Positions 16,201 to 24,605 of a stretch of 28,977 bases of DNA are shown here, one piece after another. This stretch comes from JARKQH01 sp964631605 (lineage in GTDB: Bacteria > Verrucomicrobiota > Verrucomicrobiia > Limisphaerales > UBA8199). The position numbers were made by a program, and so were the translations under genes. The DNA lies in assembly GCA_964631605.1 (NCBI GenBank), contig CAZVYG010000069.1, positions 1 through 28,977 of the forward strand. Direction: 5' to 3'. A model generated the notes under the pieces. That model was not told the DNA's origin, ran no database searches, and was given only the letters and a program-made list of their open reading frames with translations. How positions within the stretch are numbered: position 1 is the first letter of the stretch; each line of letters opens with the position of its first letter.

Positions 16201-18588
16201 ATGAACTCCGAATCAATGATGAGTGCTCGACTGATAAATGCATCCCGGGTCTTGCCCTCGTGGCTCGACCGCCGCCGCGTGGCCTGTGGCGTCCGCATGG
16301 TTTTGGGTCTGGCACTGCTGGGAATGGCGGGGACGGCGGTCCTGGGACAAAACACCCCTCGAATCGGTTATGTGTATCCGGCCGGAGGCTGCCGGGGCGC
16401 TTCCTTCACGGTGACCGTCGGAGGGCAGTACCTGGCGGGGGTGAATGAAGCTTTGATCTCGGGGAGCGACGTCGCGCTCGAGGTGCTGGAGCATACGCGT
16501 CCGCTGACGCAAAAGGAGTTCAACGATTTGCGCGAGAAACTGAAAGAGCTGCAGCAACGCAAAGCAAGCTCCATGAGAACCAGGCTGCGGCCGTTCGCCC
16601 GGCAGGGGACTGCCGGCGGCACCAATACCGTCTGGACGGCCGCCGATGAGAAACTGCTGAACGAAATCCGCTACAAACTGCTCGAGTTGGCCCCTAATCG
16701 CCAGGCCAATCCTGCCATCGCGGAAAAAGTCACGCTCCGAATCAAAATCGCCGAGTCGGCGCGACCGGGAGACCGGGAACTGCGTCTCTCGGCGCCGACG
16801 GGCCTTTCCAATCCGCTCAAGTTCCAAGTGGGACAAGTGGCCGAGTTCACGGAGCCCGCCCGACGCCTCACACCCGAGGATCTTCCCGAAAGGTTTCGCA
16901 AAGCAGCCGCCGCGCAGGCGACGAAGCCAAAGCCCGATTTGAGTGTCTCGCTGCCGGTGGTGGTCAACGGCCAGATCATGCCTGGGGAGGTGGACCGCTA
17001 CCGCTTTCATGCGCGACAGGGGACGAAATTGGTCATCGCGGCCAGCGCCCGAAGTCTGATCCCTTACCTGGCCGACGCGGTTCCCGGGTGGTTCCAAGCC
17101 ACGCTGGCCCTTTACGATGCCAAAGGCAAGGAACTGGCTTACGACGACGACTTCCGATTCAACCCCGACCCGGTGCTGTATTACGAAATCCCTCGCGAAG
17201 GAGATTACGTGGTCGAAATCAAGGATTCCATCTATCGCGGACGCGAAGATTTTGTCTATCGGCTTTCGTTGAGCGACCAGCCGTTTATCACCGGCATTTT
17301 CCCGTTGGGAGGGCGCGTGGGGACGACCACCCGGGTTGAACTCCGGGGATGGAACCTGCCGGAAAGCCAACTGACACTCGAGCCGAAGGCGAGCGGATTG
17401 CTGCTCGTGTCCATCGGTGAGAGTAATCGTGTTTCGAACATTCTGCCGTTTGTTGTGGACGACTTGCCGGAGTCGCTCGAGCAAGAACCCAACGATACGA
17501 TCACCGCCGCCCAGCCGCTGGCCGCGCCAGTTATCGTCAATGGCCGGATCCACGCGCCGGGTGACCTCGACGTGTTTAGTTTCAAGGGCCGGGCGGGAGA
17601 GGCCGTTGTTGTGGCGGTGGCCGCCCGCGCGCTCGGTTCGCCGCTGGATTCAATCGTCCGGCTGATGGATGCCGACGGCCGCACGCTGGCGGTCAACGAT
17701 GATTGCCAAGACAAAGGGGCGGGCTTGACCACCCATCACGCAGACTCCCACTTGGAGACCGTCCTGCCGGCGGATGGCGCTTATTATGTGCAGATCGCCG
17801 ACACCCAGCGCCAGGGCGGACCCGACTACGCTTATCGCCTGCGCATCAGCGCGCAGCGGCCGGATTTCGAGTTGCGGCTGGTGCCCTCGAGCCTGAGCGT
17901 CCGCGGTGGTGGATCCGCGCCGCTCACGGTTTACGCGCTGCGAAAGGAAGGTTTCACCAATGACATTTCCCTCCGACTGCAGGATGCTCCGCGAGGCTTT
18001 GCCCTTGCGGGCTCGTGTCTGCCCGCCGGACAGGAAAAAGTGCAGGTCACGTTGAGCGTTCCGCCCCGGCCAACGGACCAACCGGTGGGTCTGAAAGTGG
18101 AGGGGACTGCCCGGGTTGGCGGTCGCGAGCTGGTCCGGACGGCGGTGCCCGCCGAGGATATGATGCAGGCCTTTTTCTACCGGCACCTGGTTCCCGCGCA
18201 GGAATTGTTGGTGAGCGTTTCGGGTCGCTGGATGAACCGCGGCGGGGCGCGAATCGTGGGGGAAGCCCCGATTCGCATTCCGGCCGGTGGCACGGCGCAC
18301 GTGCAGGTCAGCGGCGTCAATGCCGGAATGGCCGCCGCGCGCCTTCAGCTCGAGCTGAACGACCCGCCGGACGGCCTCACCATCCAAAAGGTGTCCTCCT
18401 CGGCTGACGGCGCGGACATTGTATTATCTGCAGACGCGGCGAAGCTCAAGCCCGGCTTGCGGGGCAACCTGATCCTTAACGCCTATACCAGCCGGGGCGG
18501 GGATACGGCGAAAGGCAAACAGAACAGCCAGCGGCGCGCCCTGATCGGCACGCTCCCCGCCGTCCCGTTCGAAATCGTGGCGAAGTGA
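16201..18588 (+). CDS. Large exported protein with two PPC-type domains
   Basis: 795 residues. A hydrophobic segment (about 33-50, 'VLGLALLGMAGTAVLGQ') acts as signal peptide or anchor. Then comes an IPT/TIG-like stretch ('RIGYVYPAGGCRGASFTVTV') and a charged, probably coiled-coil segment (about 100-120). Two bacterial pre-peptidase C-terminal (PPC)-type beta-sandwich domains follow at roughly residues 253-356 and 446-550. Each has the pattern NG.I..G.vD.y.F.a..G, a DaDG/DakGkeLa..DD calcium-like loop and a final D.aYRLs-type strand. The C-terminal ~240 residues are beta-rich without a recognised motif. No protease domain is present. It is only 5 bases after the DUF1501 stop, so translation is probably coupled; the three proteins likely work together outside the cytoplasm. 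Confidence 0.82.
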   Translation: MNSESMMSARLINASRVLPSWLDRRRVACGVRMVLGLALLGMAGTAVLGQNTPRIGYVYPAGGCRGASFTVTVGGQYLAGVNEALISGSDVALEVLEHTRPLTQKEFNDLREKLKELQQRKASSMRTRLRPFARQGTAGGTNTVWTAADEKLLNEIRYKLLELAPNRQANPAIAEKVTLRIKIAESARPGDRELRLSAPTGLSNPLKFQVGQVAEFTEPARRLTPEDLPERFRKAAAAQATKPKPDLSVSLPVVVNGQIMPGEVDRYRFHARQGTKLVIAASARSLIPYLADAVPGWFQATLALYDAKGKELAYDDDFRFNPDPVLYYEIPREGDYVVEIKDSIYRGREDFVYRLSLSDQPFITGIFPLGGRVGTTTRVELRGWNLPESQLTLEPKASGLLLVSIGESNRVSNILPFVVDDLPESLEQEPNDTITAAQPLAAPVIVNGRIHAPGDLDVFSFKGRAGEAVVVAVAARALGSPLDSIVRLMDADGRTLAVNDDCQDKGAGLTTHHADSHLETVLPADGAYYVQIADTQRQGGPDYAYRLRISAQRPDFELRLVPSSLSVRGGGSAPLTVYALRKEGFTNDISLRLQDAPRGFALAGSCLPAGQEKVQVTLSVPPRPTDQPVGLKVEGTARVGGRELVRTAVPAEDMMQAFFYRHLVPAQELLVSVSGRWMNRGGARIVGEAPIRIPAGGTAHVQVSGVNAGMAAARLQLELNDPPDGLTIQKVSSSADGADIVLSADAAKLKPGLRGNLILNAYTSRGGDTAKGKQNSQRRALIGTLPAVPFEIVAK

Positions 18589-18653
18589 GCGCCCTGAGCG
18601 AAAAAATCTGCCGGTTCGAAAAGGGGTTGGTCGCCTTCGCGCGCGAGGATCAA

Positions 18654-19391
18654 CTAATGAGGATTCTCGCGGGGAACCTCGTTGCAGGTGTAGCGCAAGT
18701 ACCGCTTCTTCATCCACCGGACCCCGATTAAATCGAGGATGCCCACAAACGCGCGGTTCCGGAATCCATACTTGGCAGTGCCCGCAAAGCGCGGCGAGTG
18801 TTTCACCGGTTCCTCGCGCACGGTAAAACCCCGCATCTTGGCCAGCGTTGGGAAGTAGCGGTGGGCGCCGCGAAAGAGCTTCAACCCCTTCACCACCTCG
18901 GCCCGGTACAGCTTGAGGCTGCTGGCCGAATCGTTCACCGTCTCCTCGGTAATCCAGTTCCGAATGCGGTTGGCCATCCGGCTTTGCCACCGTCGAAACG
19001 CCGTGTCCTGCCGGTCCCGCCGCCAGCCCGTCACCATGTCCACCTCCTGCAGCAAGGGAAGCAGGCGCGGAATCTCCTCCGGGTCGTTCTGCAAATCGGC
19101 GTCGAGGGTGGCGATTATCTGCCCGCGGGCGGCGGCAAACCCGGCCTCGAAGGCCGCGCTTTGCCCGGAATTGCGGGCCATGCGCAACACGCGCAGCCAG
19201 GGGAATCGGCGCATCCCCTCGGCCAAAAGCCGGGGGGTATCGTCGGTGCTGCCATCATCAATGATCAGCACTTCGTAGGGCTTGCCGATTTTGTCCAGGG
19301 CGGTTTCAACGCGAGTCAATAGCTCCGGCACGTTCTCCTGCTCGTTGTAGCAGGGAATCACCAGGGAAAGGTTTGGCACCGGCTCCGCCAT
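18654..19391 (-). CDS. Family 2 glycosyltransferase (dolichyl/undecaprenyl-phosphate mannose synthase-like)
   Basis: 245 residues, a single GT2 (GT-A fold) catalytic domain: 'LSLVIPCYNEQENVPELL' at the start, 'VLIIDDGSTDDT' for nucleotide binding, and the metal-binding DAD in 'IIATLDADLQNDPEEIP'. Later marks are 'VTGWRRDRQDTAFRRWQSRM' and 'GFRNRAFVGILDL'. This layout fits transfer of a sugar from a nucleotide sugar to a polyprenyl phosphate. The C-terminal transmembrane pair found in GtrB-like relatives is missing; the protein ends soon after 'MKKRYLRYTC'. It follows fhs on the same strand after 23 bases, probably co-transcribed, although no metabolic link is obvious. It is convergent with the PPC gene (65-base gap, no clear terminator). 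Confidence 0.87.
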   Translation of the reverse strand: MAEPVPNLSLVIPCYNEQENVPELLTRVETALDKIGKPYEVLIIDDGSTDDTPRLLAEGMRRFPWLRVLRMARNSGQSAAFEAGFAAARGQIIATLDADLQNDPEEIPRLLPLLQEVDMVTGWRRDRQDTAFRRWQSRMANRIRNWITEETVNDSASSLKLYRAEVVKGLKLFRGAHRYFPTLAKMRGFTVREEPVKHSPRFAGTAKYGFRNRAFVGILDLIGVRWMKKRYLRYTCNEVPRENPH

Positions 19392-19414
19392 CAGTATTTC
19401 AGCCAGACCCGCAA

Positions 19415-21055
19415 TCAGGTTAACCCGATCGCCTGACCGTTGGGCAGCACCCGGATGCGGGCGGCGGCCGGCACTTTTGGCAGTCCCGGCATGGTGACGA
19501 TGTTCCCGCAGATCACCACCACAAAGCCAGCCCCGGCGGAGATTCTCAGTTCGTTGACCTTGATCCGGAATCCGCGGGGCCGTCCCCGGAGCGAGGGGTC
19601 ATCCGACAGCGAGAGCGGGGTTTTGGCGATGCAGATCGGGAGGTTGGTGAAGCCGTGGCGGTTGAGGGTTTCGATCGTTTTGCGCGCTCCGGCGTCGAAA
19701 TCCACGCCGTCGGCGCCGTAAAGCTTGCGCGCGAGAATTTCGATTTTCTTCTCAATCGGCTGCTCCAGCCGATACGGGAACCGGAGCTTGCGCCGCTGAT
19801 TCTTTTGCACCATCCGCAACACCGCCTCGGCCAGTCCCGTGGCGCCTTCGCCACCCTTGGAATAATGCTCGGCCACGACCGCTTCGACGCCCAGCCTGGC
19901 GCAGAAGCGAATGATACGGTTCAAGTCGGCGTCGGTATCTCCCGGGAATCGGTTCAGGGCCACCACCGGGTCGAGCCCGAAGAGACGTATGTTTTCGATA
20001 TGTTTGGCCAGGTTACCCAGGCCGCCAGACGCAGTAAATCCCCCATGATAAGCCACCGCGCGCGCGGTTCCAACAATCACGGCGCCGGCAGGCTTGAGGC
20101 CCCCGAGCCGGCATTTGATATCGAAAAACTTCTCCGCGCCCAGGTCGGTGGCAAACCCCGCCTCGGTAACCACATAGTCGGCCAACTTAAGGGCCATGCG
20201 GGTGGCCAGGGTGGTATTGGTTCCCTGGGCAATGTTGGCAAAGGGACCGCCGTGGACAAAGGCCGGCGTGCCCTCCAGAGACTGCACGAGATTCGGGTGG
20301 ATGGCGTCGCGCAAAAGCACCTGCATCGCTCCCACGGCCTGAATCTGCGAGGCCCGTACCGGCTCGCCCTTGTAGGTAAACCCCACCACCATGCGGCTCA
20401 GGCGCTCGCCCAAATCCTGAAAATCCCGGGCCAGGCAGAGAATGGCCATCACCTCGGAGGCGGGAGTGATGTTGAAGCCATCCCGGCGAGGGACACCATG
20501 CAGGACGCCGCCCAAGCCGATGATGATGTCGCGCAAGGAGCGGTCATTCAGATCAATCACCCGCCGCAGGATGATCTGGCGCGGGTCAATTCCCAGCTCA
20601 TTGCCGTGCTGCAGGTGATTATCCACCATGGCGGCCAGCAGATTGTTCGCCTTGCTCACCGCGTACATGTCCCCGACAAAATGGAGGTTGATGGCCTCCG
20701 CCGGCACCACCTGGGCGCGCCCCGCGCCCGTGCCTCCGCCTTTGATGCCAAAGTAGGGGCCGAGGGAAGGCTCGCGGACACAAAACAACGAGCGCTTGCC
20801 CAACTGTCGCAGGGCGTCCGCCAGACCGATGGTGGTTGTGGTCTTGCCAATCCCCTCGGGCGTTGGCGACATGGCCGTGACCAGGATCAGCGCGCCGTCC
20901 GGCTGCTTCTGCCGGGCTTCCAACTCCTGGACGGGCACCTTGGCGATGAAATGACCGTGCGGCAGGAGGTTGTCCTCGTCCAGTTGCAGCTCCCTGGCCA
21001 CTTCGTAAATTCGACGGGGCGCAAGGCCGTTTTGGGTCCCTTGATTGTCAGGCAT
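19415..21055 (-). CDS. fhs: Formate--tetrahydrofolate ligase
   Basis: 546-547 residues from the ATG at 21055; the frame extends further upstream, but the family N-terminus begins about here. It joins formate to tetrahydrofolate using ATP, giving 10-formyl-THF in the cytosol. Evidence: the P-loop-like 'SPTPEGIGKTTTTIGLADAL' with the catalytic Lys near residue 71, 'REPSLGPYFGIKGGGTGAGR', 'NLHFVGDMYAVSKANNLLAA', 'DGFNITPASEVMAILCLA', 'HGGPFANIAQGTNT' and 'TEAGFATDLGAEKFFDIKC'. The C-terminus is 'GNIVTMPGLPKVPAA'. Length is close to the usual ~556. It is divergent from the dehydrogenase gene, sharing a 140-base intergenic region with a strong inverted repeat. folP, also in folate metabolism, is about 5 kb away. 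Confidence 0.95.
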   Translation of the reverse strand: MPDNQGTQNGLAPRRIYEVARELQLDEDNLLPHGHFIAKVPVQELEARQKQPDGALILVTAMSPTPEGIGKTTTTIGLADALRQLGKRSLFCVREPSLGPYFGIKGGGTGAGRAQVVPAEAINLHFVGDMYAVSKANNLLAAMVDNHLQHGNELGIDPRQIILRRVIDLNDRSLRDIIIGLGGVLHGVPRRDGFNITPASEVMAILCLARDFQDLGERLSRMVVGFTYKGEPVRASQIQAVGAMQVLLRDAIHPNLVQSLEGTPAFVHGGPFANIAQGTNTTLATRMALKLADYVVTEAGFATDLGAEKFFDIKCRLGGLKPAGAVIVGTARAVAYHGGFTASGGLGNLAKHIENIRLFGLDPVVALNRFPGDTDADLNRIIRFCARLGVEAVVAEHYSKGGEGATGLAEAVLRMVQKNQRRKLRFPYRLEQPIEKKIEILARKLYGADGVDFDAGARKTIETLNRHGFTNLPICIAKTPLSLSDDPSLRGRPRGFRIKVNELRISAGAGFVVVICGNIVTMPGLPKVPAAARIRVLPNGQAIGLT

Positions 21056-21140
21056 CGGGGTTGGAACTAGCAGGATCGAGCAGCCAAATCCAGCCCAAAA
21101 AGGGGGGCTCCGGTGGCGCACGCTCGATAGTGTCTCTTGA

Positions 21141-21181
21141 CATGCAGTGTATAACTGACACGTAAGTCCTGACACTGCATG
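21141..21181. promoter_or_regulatory. Perfect 10-bp inverted repeat in the fhs / dehydrogenase divergent region
   Basis: CATGCAGTGT (21141-21150) and ACACTGCATG (21172-21181) are exact reverse complements separated by 21 bases. The arm centres are 31 bases apart, about three helical turns. Inside and beside it are CTGACAC at 21155-21161 and 21169-21175 and GTGTC at 21130-21134. The right arm touches the Shine-Dalgarno GGAAAGG (21181-21187) of the dehydrogenase gene, 8 bases before its ATG. It could be a DNA operator serving both genes, or an RNA hairpin controlling translation. Confidence 0.6.
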
Positions 21182-21195
21182 GAAAGGCCGCACTT

Positions 21196-22314
21196 ATGGC
21201 CAAATACCGCATAGGCTGGCTGCCCGGCGATGGTATCGGGGTTGAGGTGCTGGAAGCAGCCCGGATTGTCCTGGAACGGCTGCGCCTGGACGCGGAATAC
21301 TCGCCGGGCGATATCGGGTGGCAGTTTTGGTGCAGGGAGGGCGACGCTTTCCCGCCGCGCACCGTCGAATTGCTCAAGAACGTGGACGCGGCCCTTTTCG
21401 GGGCCATCACCTCCAAGCCCGCCAAAACCGCCGTGGCGGAACTGGCGCCCGAACTGCAAAACCGGGGACTCACCTACCGCTCGCCGATTGTGCGAATGCG
21501 ACAACTCTTTGATCTCTACATCTGCCTGCGGCCGTGCAAGGCGTTCCCGGGGAATCCCCTCAACTACAAGGAAGGCATTGACCTGGTGGTTTTTCGCGAG
21601 AATACGGAAGACCTCTACGCCGGCGTCGAGTTCGCGCCCGTCCCCGCGGACCTGGCCGCCACGCTCTCGACTTTGTCCAAGCCCTTCTCGGCGTTTGCGC
21701 ATGTGCCTTTGGATCAATTGGCCATTTCCTGCAAAATCAACACCCGCTCCGGCTCCGAACGGATCGCCCGGGCCGCTTTCGAGTTCGCCCGAAAACACCG
21801 TCGAAAAAAGGTGACGATTGTCCACAAAGCCAATGTCGTCCGCGCCACCGACGGACTGTTCCTCGAAACGGCCAGGGCCACCGCGCGCGAATTCCCGGAA
21901 ATTCAGGTGGACGATGCGAACATTGACGCGATGACCATGTGGCTGCTCAAGAATCCCTTCAACTACGATGTCCTGCTGGCGCCCAACCTCTATGGGGATA
22001 TTGTCTCGGACCTTTGCGCGCAGATGGTCGGCGGTTTGGGCTTTGGTTGTTCAGGCAATATCGGCAGCCGCCTGGCCGTGTTCGAGCCCACCCACGGCTC
22101 GGCGCCGAAATACGCCGGCCAGTATAAAGTGAATCCCATCGCCACCATTCTCGCCGCCAAAATGATGCTGGATTGGCTGGGGGAAACGCAGAAAGCCGGC
22201 GCCATCGAGCAGGCCGTGGCCGAGGTGATCCGCGAAGGCAAAGTCCGAACCTACGACCTGGGCGGAACGAATACCACGCTGGAAATGGCGGAGGCCATCG
22301 CCGCAAAACTCTGA
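21196..22314 (+). CDS. Isocitrate/isopropylmalate dehydrogenase family protein
   Basis: 372 residues with a clear Shine-Dalgarno (GGAAAGG, spacing 8). It belongs to the beta-decarboxylating dehydrogenase family, which oxidises 2-hydroxy-3-carboxy acids. 'LPGDGIGVEVLEAA' opens the fold. Substrate arginines are R102, R112 and R134; 'FRENTEDLYAGVEF' is closer to isocitrate than to isopropylmalate dehydrogenases. Others are K211 in 'VHKANVVRATDG' and metal aspartates in 'NLYGDIVSDL' (D268, D272). At the gamma-carboxylate site it reads 'RSPIVRMRQ': Ser96 matches E. coli Icd S113, but Ile98 stands where Icd has N115, so the substrate may not be isocitrate. In the cofactor loop 'HGSAPKYAG' (K305, Y306) resembles NADP-using E. 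coli Icd. It is first in a four-gene run with a lyase and two aconitase-family subunits. Confidence 0.85.
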   Translation: MAKYRIGWLPGDGIGVEVLEAARIVLERLRLDAEYSPGDIGWQFWCREGDAFPPRTVELLKNVDAALFGAITSKPAKTAVAELAPELQNRGLTYRSPIVRMRQLFDLYICLRPCKAFPGNPLNYKEGIDLVVFRENTEDLYAGVEFAPVPADLAATLSTLSKPFSAFAHVPLDQLAISCKINTRSGSERIARAAFEFARKHRRKKVTIVHKANVVRATDGLFLETARATAREFPEIQVDDANIDAMTMWLLKNPFNYDVLLAPNLYGDIVSDLCAQMVGGLGFGCSGNIGSRLAVFEPTHGSAPKYAGQYKVNPIATILAAKMMLDWLGETQKAGAIEQAVAEVIREGKVRTYDLGGTNTTLEMAEAIAAKL

Positions 22315-22346
22315 CCCCGAAAACACCCCCTGCCCTTCCGACATTT

Positions 22347-23279
22347 ATGAAAACCACCACCTCCCTTCGCCAGGCGATCATGGCTCGGCGCGCGGTTGTC
22401 GTCCCCGGCTGCCACGACGCGCTCAGCGCCAAAATCATTGCCGCCGCCGGTTTCGAAGCCATTCAAATCTCCGGCTACGGCCTGGCCGCGTCGCTGCTCG
22501 GGAAACCGGACGTGGGCCTGGTGCAAATGAAGGACATCCTGGACATCACCTGGAACATCGTTCAGGCCGTGAACATCCCGGTCATGGCGGACATTGACAC
22601 TGGCGGAGGCAATGCCGTCAACGCCCGGGCGATCGTGGAACGCCTCATCCCCATGGGCGTGGCCGGACTGAACATCGAGGACCAGGTCTTTCCCAAACGC
22701 TGCGGACACATGGCCGGCAAGGAGGTCATCCCGGCGGAGGAAATGGCCGGTAAGGTTCGCGCGTGCGCCGACGTCCGCGACGCTCTCGACCCGGATTTCA
22801 TTATCAACGCGCGAACCGACGCCTTCGCCAGCCACGGCCTGGACGAGGCCATTCGCCGCTGCAACCTTTACCTGGAAGCCGGAGCGGACCTGGCGTTCAT
22901 TGACGGCATCAAGACCAAGGCCGACATCCAGCGGGCGGTTCGCGAACTCCAGGGACCGCTCTCGGTCAATCTCATGGATGCGATTTCGGGGATGAAAACC
23001 GAGCTGGTGCCGATCCCGGAACTTGCCGCCATGGGAGTCGGCCGCGTTTCGATCCCCGTGGCCTCGATCATGGTCGCCCACAAAGCCCTCACCGACTTTT
23101 TCGCCGCGCTCAGGAACTCGCCCACGGGCATTCTCGCCGGCCAAACGCGGTGGGTCTCGACCTTCGAGGAGTTCACGGACTTCGTCGGCCTCAAGGAGTA
23201 TCGCAAACTCGAGAACCGTTACCTGCCCCGGGAAAAAATCGAAGCCAAGTACCGTGGGACAGAAAAGATTGCCGGGTAG
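22347..23279 (+). CDS. Isocitrate lyase/PEP mutase superfamily lyase (methylisocitrate- or dimethylmalate-lyase-like)
   Basis: 310 residues from the ATG at 22347, 32 bases after the dehydrogenase gene. It is a phosphoenolpyruvate-mutase/isocitrate-lyase TIM barrel: 'ISGYGLAASLLGKPDVGL' (SGYG, substrate binding), metal-site aspartates in 'MADIDTGGGNAVN' (D82, D84), and 'IEDQVFPKRCGH' with the catalytic-loop Cys119 in K-R-C-G-H. That loop marks carbon-carbon lyases (isocitrate, 2-methylisocitrate and 2,3-dimethylmalate lyases) and differs from true PEP mutases, which have an E-D-K-x3-K-x-N-S loop. Expected reaction: retro-aldol cleavage of a substituted malate or isocitrate to pyruvate or glyoxylate plus a second acid. 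The adjoining aconitase-like pair and dehydrogenase suggest a shared substrate series. Exact specificity cannot be read by eye. Confidence 0.85.
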   Translation: MKTTTSLRQAIMARRAVVVPGCHDALSAKIIAAAGFEAIQISGYGLAASLLGKPDVGLVQMKDILDITWNIVQAVNIPVMADIDTGGGNAVNARAIVERLIPMGVAGLNIEDQVFPKRCGHMAGKEVIPAEEMAGKVRACADVRDALDPDFIINARTDAFASHGLDEAIRRCNLYLEAGADLAFIDGIKTKADIQRAVRELQGPLSVNLMDAISGMKTELVPIPELAAMGVGRVSIPVASIMVAHKALTDFFAALRNSPTGILAGQTRWVSTFEEFTDFVGLKEYRKLENRYLPREKIEAKYRGTEKIAG

Positions 23280-23318
23280 CGCCGCGCCGGCGTTTGAATC
23301 ACAACCCCGCCATCGTTT

Positions 23319-24605
23319 ATGACGCTCGCTGAGAAAATCCTGGCCCGGGCCTCGGGCCTTGCGGAAGTCAGGCCAGGCGATGTGGTCGAGCCCCGCGTGG
23401 ACCTGGCAATGTCCCACGAAAATGCCGCCCTGGTCATCAACCAGTTTCTCGAGATCTTCAAAGGAACAACGCTGCCGCCCCGGATTTGGGACCCGCGACG
23501 GGTGGCCGTGATCTTTGATCATCGGGTGCCTGCGGAATCTCCAAAAACAGCGTCGAACCAGAAGAAAGTTCGCGAGTTTGTTCAGTCGCAGCAGGTGGAC
23601 AAATTCCACGACATCCGGGGCGATGTCGGGGGCATCTGCCACCAAATCCTCCCGGAGAACGGCTATGTGCTGCCGGGCATGGTGGTGGTGGGCACCGATT
23701 CCCATACGACCAGCCATGGCGCTTTGGGGGCGTTTGCCTTCGGCATCGGCGCGACCGAAATGGCCAGCGTCTGGGCCCTGGGCAGCGTGCTCAATGTCGA
23801 GGTCCCGCCTACAATCAAGATTGTGGTCAGCGGCCGATTCCGGAAGTTCGTCGGCCCGAAAGACCTGATCCTGCACCTCGTCGGCAGGTTGACCGCCCAG
23901 GGAGCCAACTTCAAGGTGCTGGAGTTCCACGGCCAGACCATTCGCAAGATGTCCACGTCCGGCCGGCTGGTCTTATGCAATATGTCAGTCGAAGCCGGCG
24001 CCACCGCAGGCATTGTGCCGCCCGACCCGGAAACAGCGCGTTACCTGCGGCAGGAGGCGGGAGTCAAGGAGCCGATCGAACTGCTCCAACCCGACCACGA
24101 CGCCCAATACGAGCAGGTGATTCCCCTGGACGTCTCCAAGCTCGAACCGCAGGTCGCCTGCCCCCATGCAGTTGACAACGTCAAACCGGTGACCGTGGTT
24201 GCCGGCACAAAAATCCACCAGGTGGTCATCGGGTCATGCACGAACGGCCGGCTGGATGACCTCGAAATCGCCGCCGGTATCTTGAAGGGACGAAAGGTCG
24301 CTCCCCATACGCGGATGCTCGTCTTCCCGGCCTCGGGCAGAATCTACCGGCAGGCCCTGGGCAAGGGCTACCTGGGTGTGTTTGTCAAAGCCGGAGCGGT
24401 GGTGATGAATCCCGGCTGCGGACCCTGCCTGGGCGTGCATGAGGGCGCGCTCGGTGACGGCGAGGTGGCCCTTTCCACCACCAACCGCAATTTCAAGGGG
24501 CGTATGGGCAACCCCAATTCGGAGGTTTACCTCTGTTCCCCCGCCACCGCGGCCGCCTCGGCCATTACCGGCGTTATCACGGACCCCAGGAAGCTCCCCA
24601 AGTAA
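23319..24605 (+). CDS. Aconitase-family large subunit (LeuC/HacA-type, 3-isopropylmalate dehydratase-like)
   Basis: 428 residues, the short stand-alone large-subunit type. The three [4Fe-4S] cysteines are in 'VVIGSCTNGR' (C307) and 'MNPGCGPCLG' (C367, C370). Other marks are 'HDIRGDVGGICHQILPENG', 'VGTDSHTTSHGALGAFAFG' and 'VEAGATAGIVPPD'. The family adds and removes water to shift a hydroxyl on a malate-type acid: isopropylmalate, homocitrate, dimethylmaleate or citrate. Length and motif spacing fit the LeuC2/HacA branch that pairs with a separate small subunit, which is the next gene. No leuA-type synthase is in the window, so assignment to leucine synthesis is open. Gap from the lyase gene is 39 bases. 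Confidence 0.88.
   Translation: MTLAEKILARASGLAEVRPGDVVEPRVDLAMSHENAALVINQFLEIFKGTTLPPRIWDPRRVAVIFDHRVPAESPKTASNQKKVREFVQSQQVDKFHDIRGDVGGICHQILPENGYVLPGMVVVGTDSHTTSHGALGAFAFGIGATEMASVWALGSVLNVEVPPTIKIVVSGRFRKFVGPKDLILHLVGRLTAQGANFKVLEFHGQTIRKMSTSGRLVLCNMSVEAGATAGIVPPDPETARYLRQEAGVKEPIELLQPDHDAQYEQVIPLDVSKLEPQVACPHAVDNVKPVTVVAGTKIHQVVIGSCTNGRLDDLEIAAGILKGRKVAPHTRMLVFPASGRIYRQALGKGYLGVFVKAGAVVMNPGCGPCLGVHEGALGDGEVALSTTNRNFKGRMGNPNSEVYLCSPATAAASAITGVITDPRKLPK

Noticed and set aside
19655..21070. 471-codon plus-strand frame over fhs
   Set aside because: Antisense to fhs, whose motifs are unmistakable.
21136..21156. TTGACA and TATAAC near each other upstream of the dehydrogenase gene
   Set aside because: Only 7 bases separate them, so they cannot be the -35 and -10 boxes of one promoter. 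They are better explained as parts of the inverted repeat.
22347..23279. Phosphonate biosynthesis (PEP mutase) reading of the lyase
   Set aside because: The loop is K-R-C-G-H, the lyase signature, not the E-D-K-x3-K-x-N-S loop of PEP mutases; no phosphonopyruvate decarboxylase or aminotransferase is nearby.
22251..23930. 559-codon minus-strand frame across the lyase and LeuC-type genes
   Set aside because: It spans parts of two well-supported plus-strand genes and their gap, and reads as low-information His/Arg/Gly/Asp sequence.
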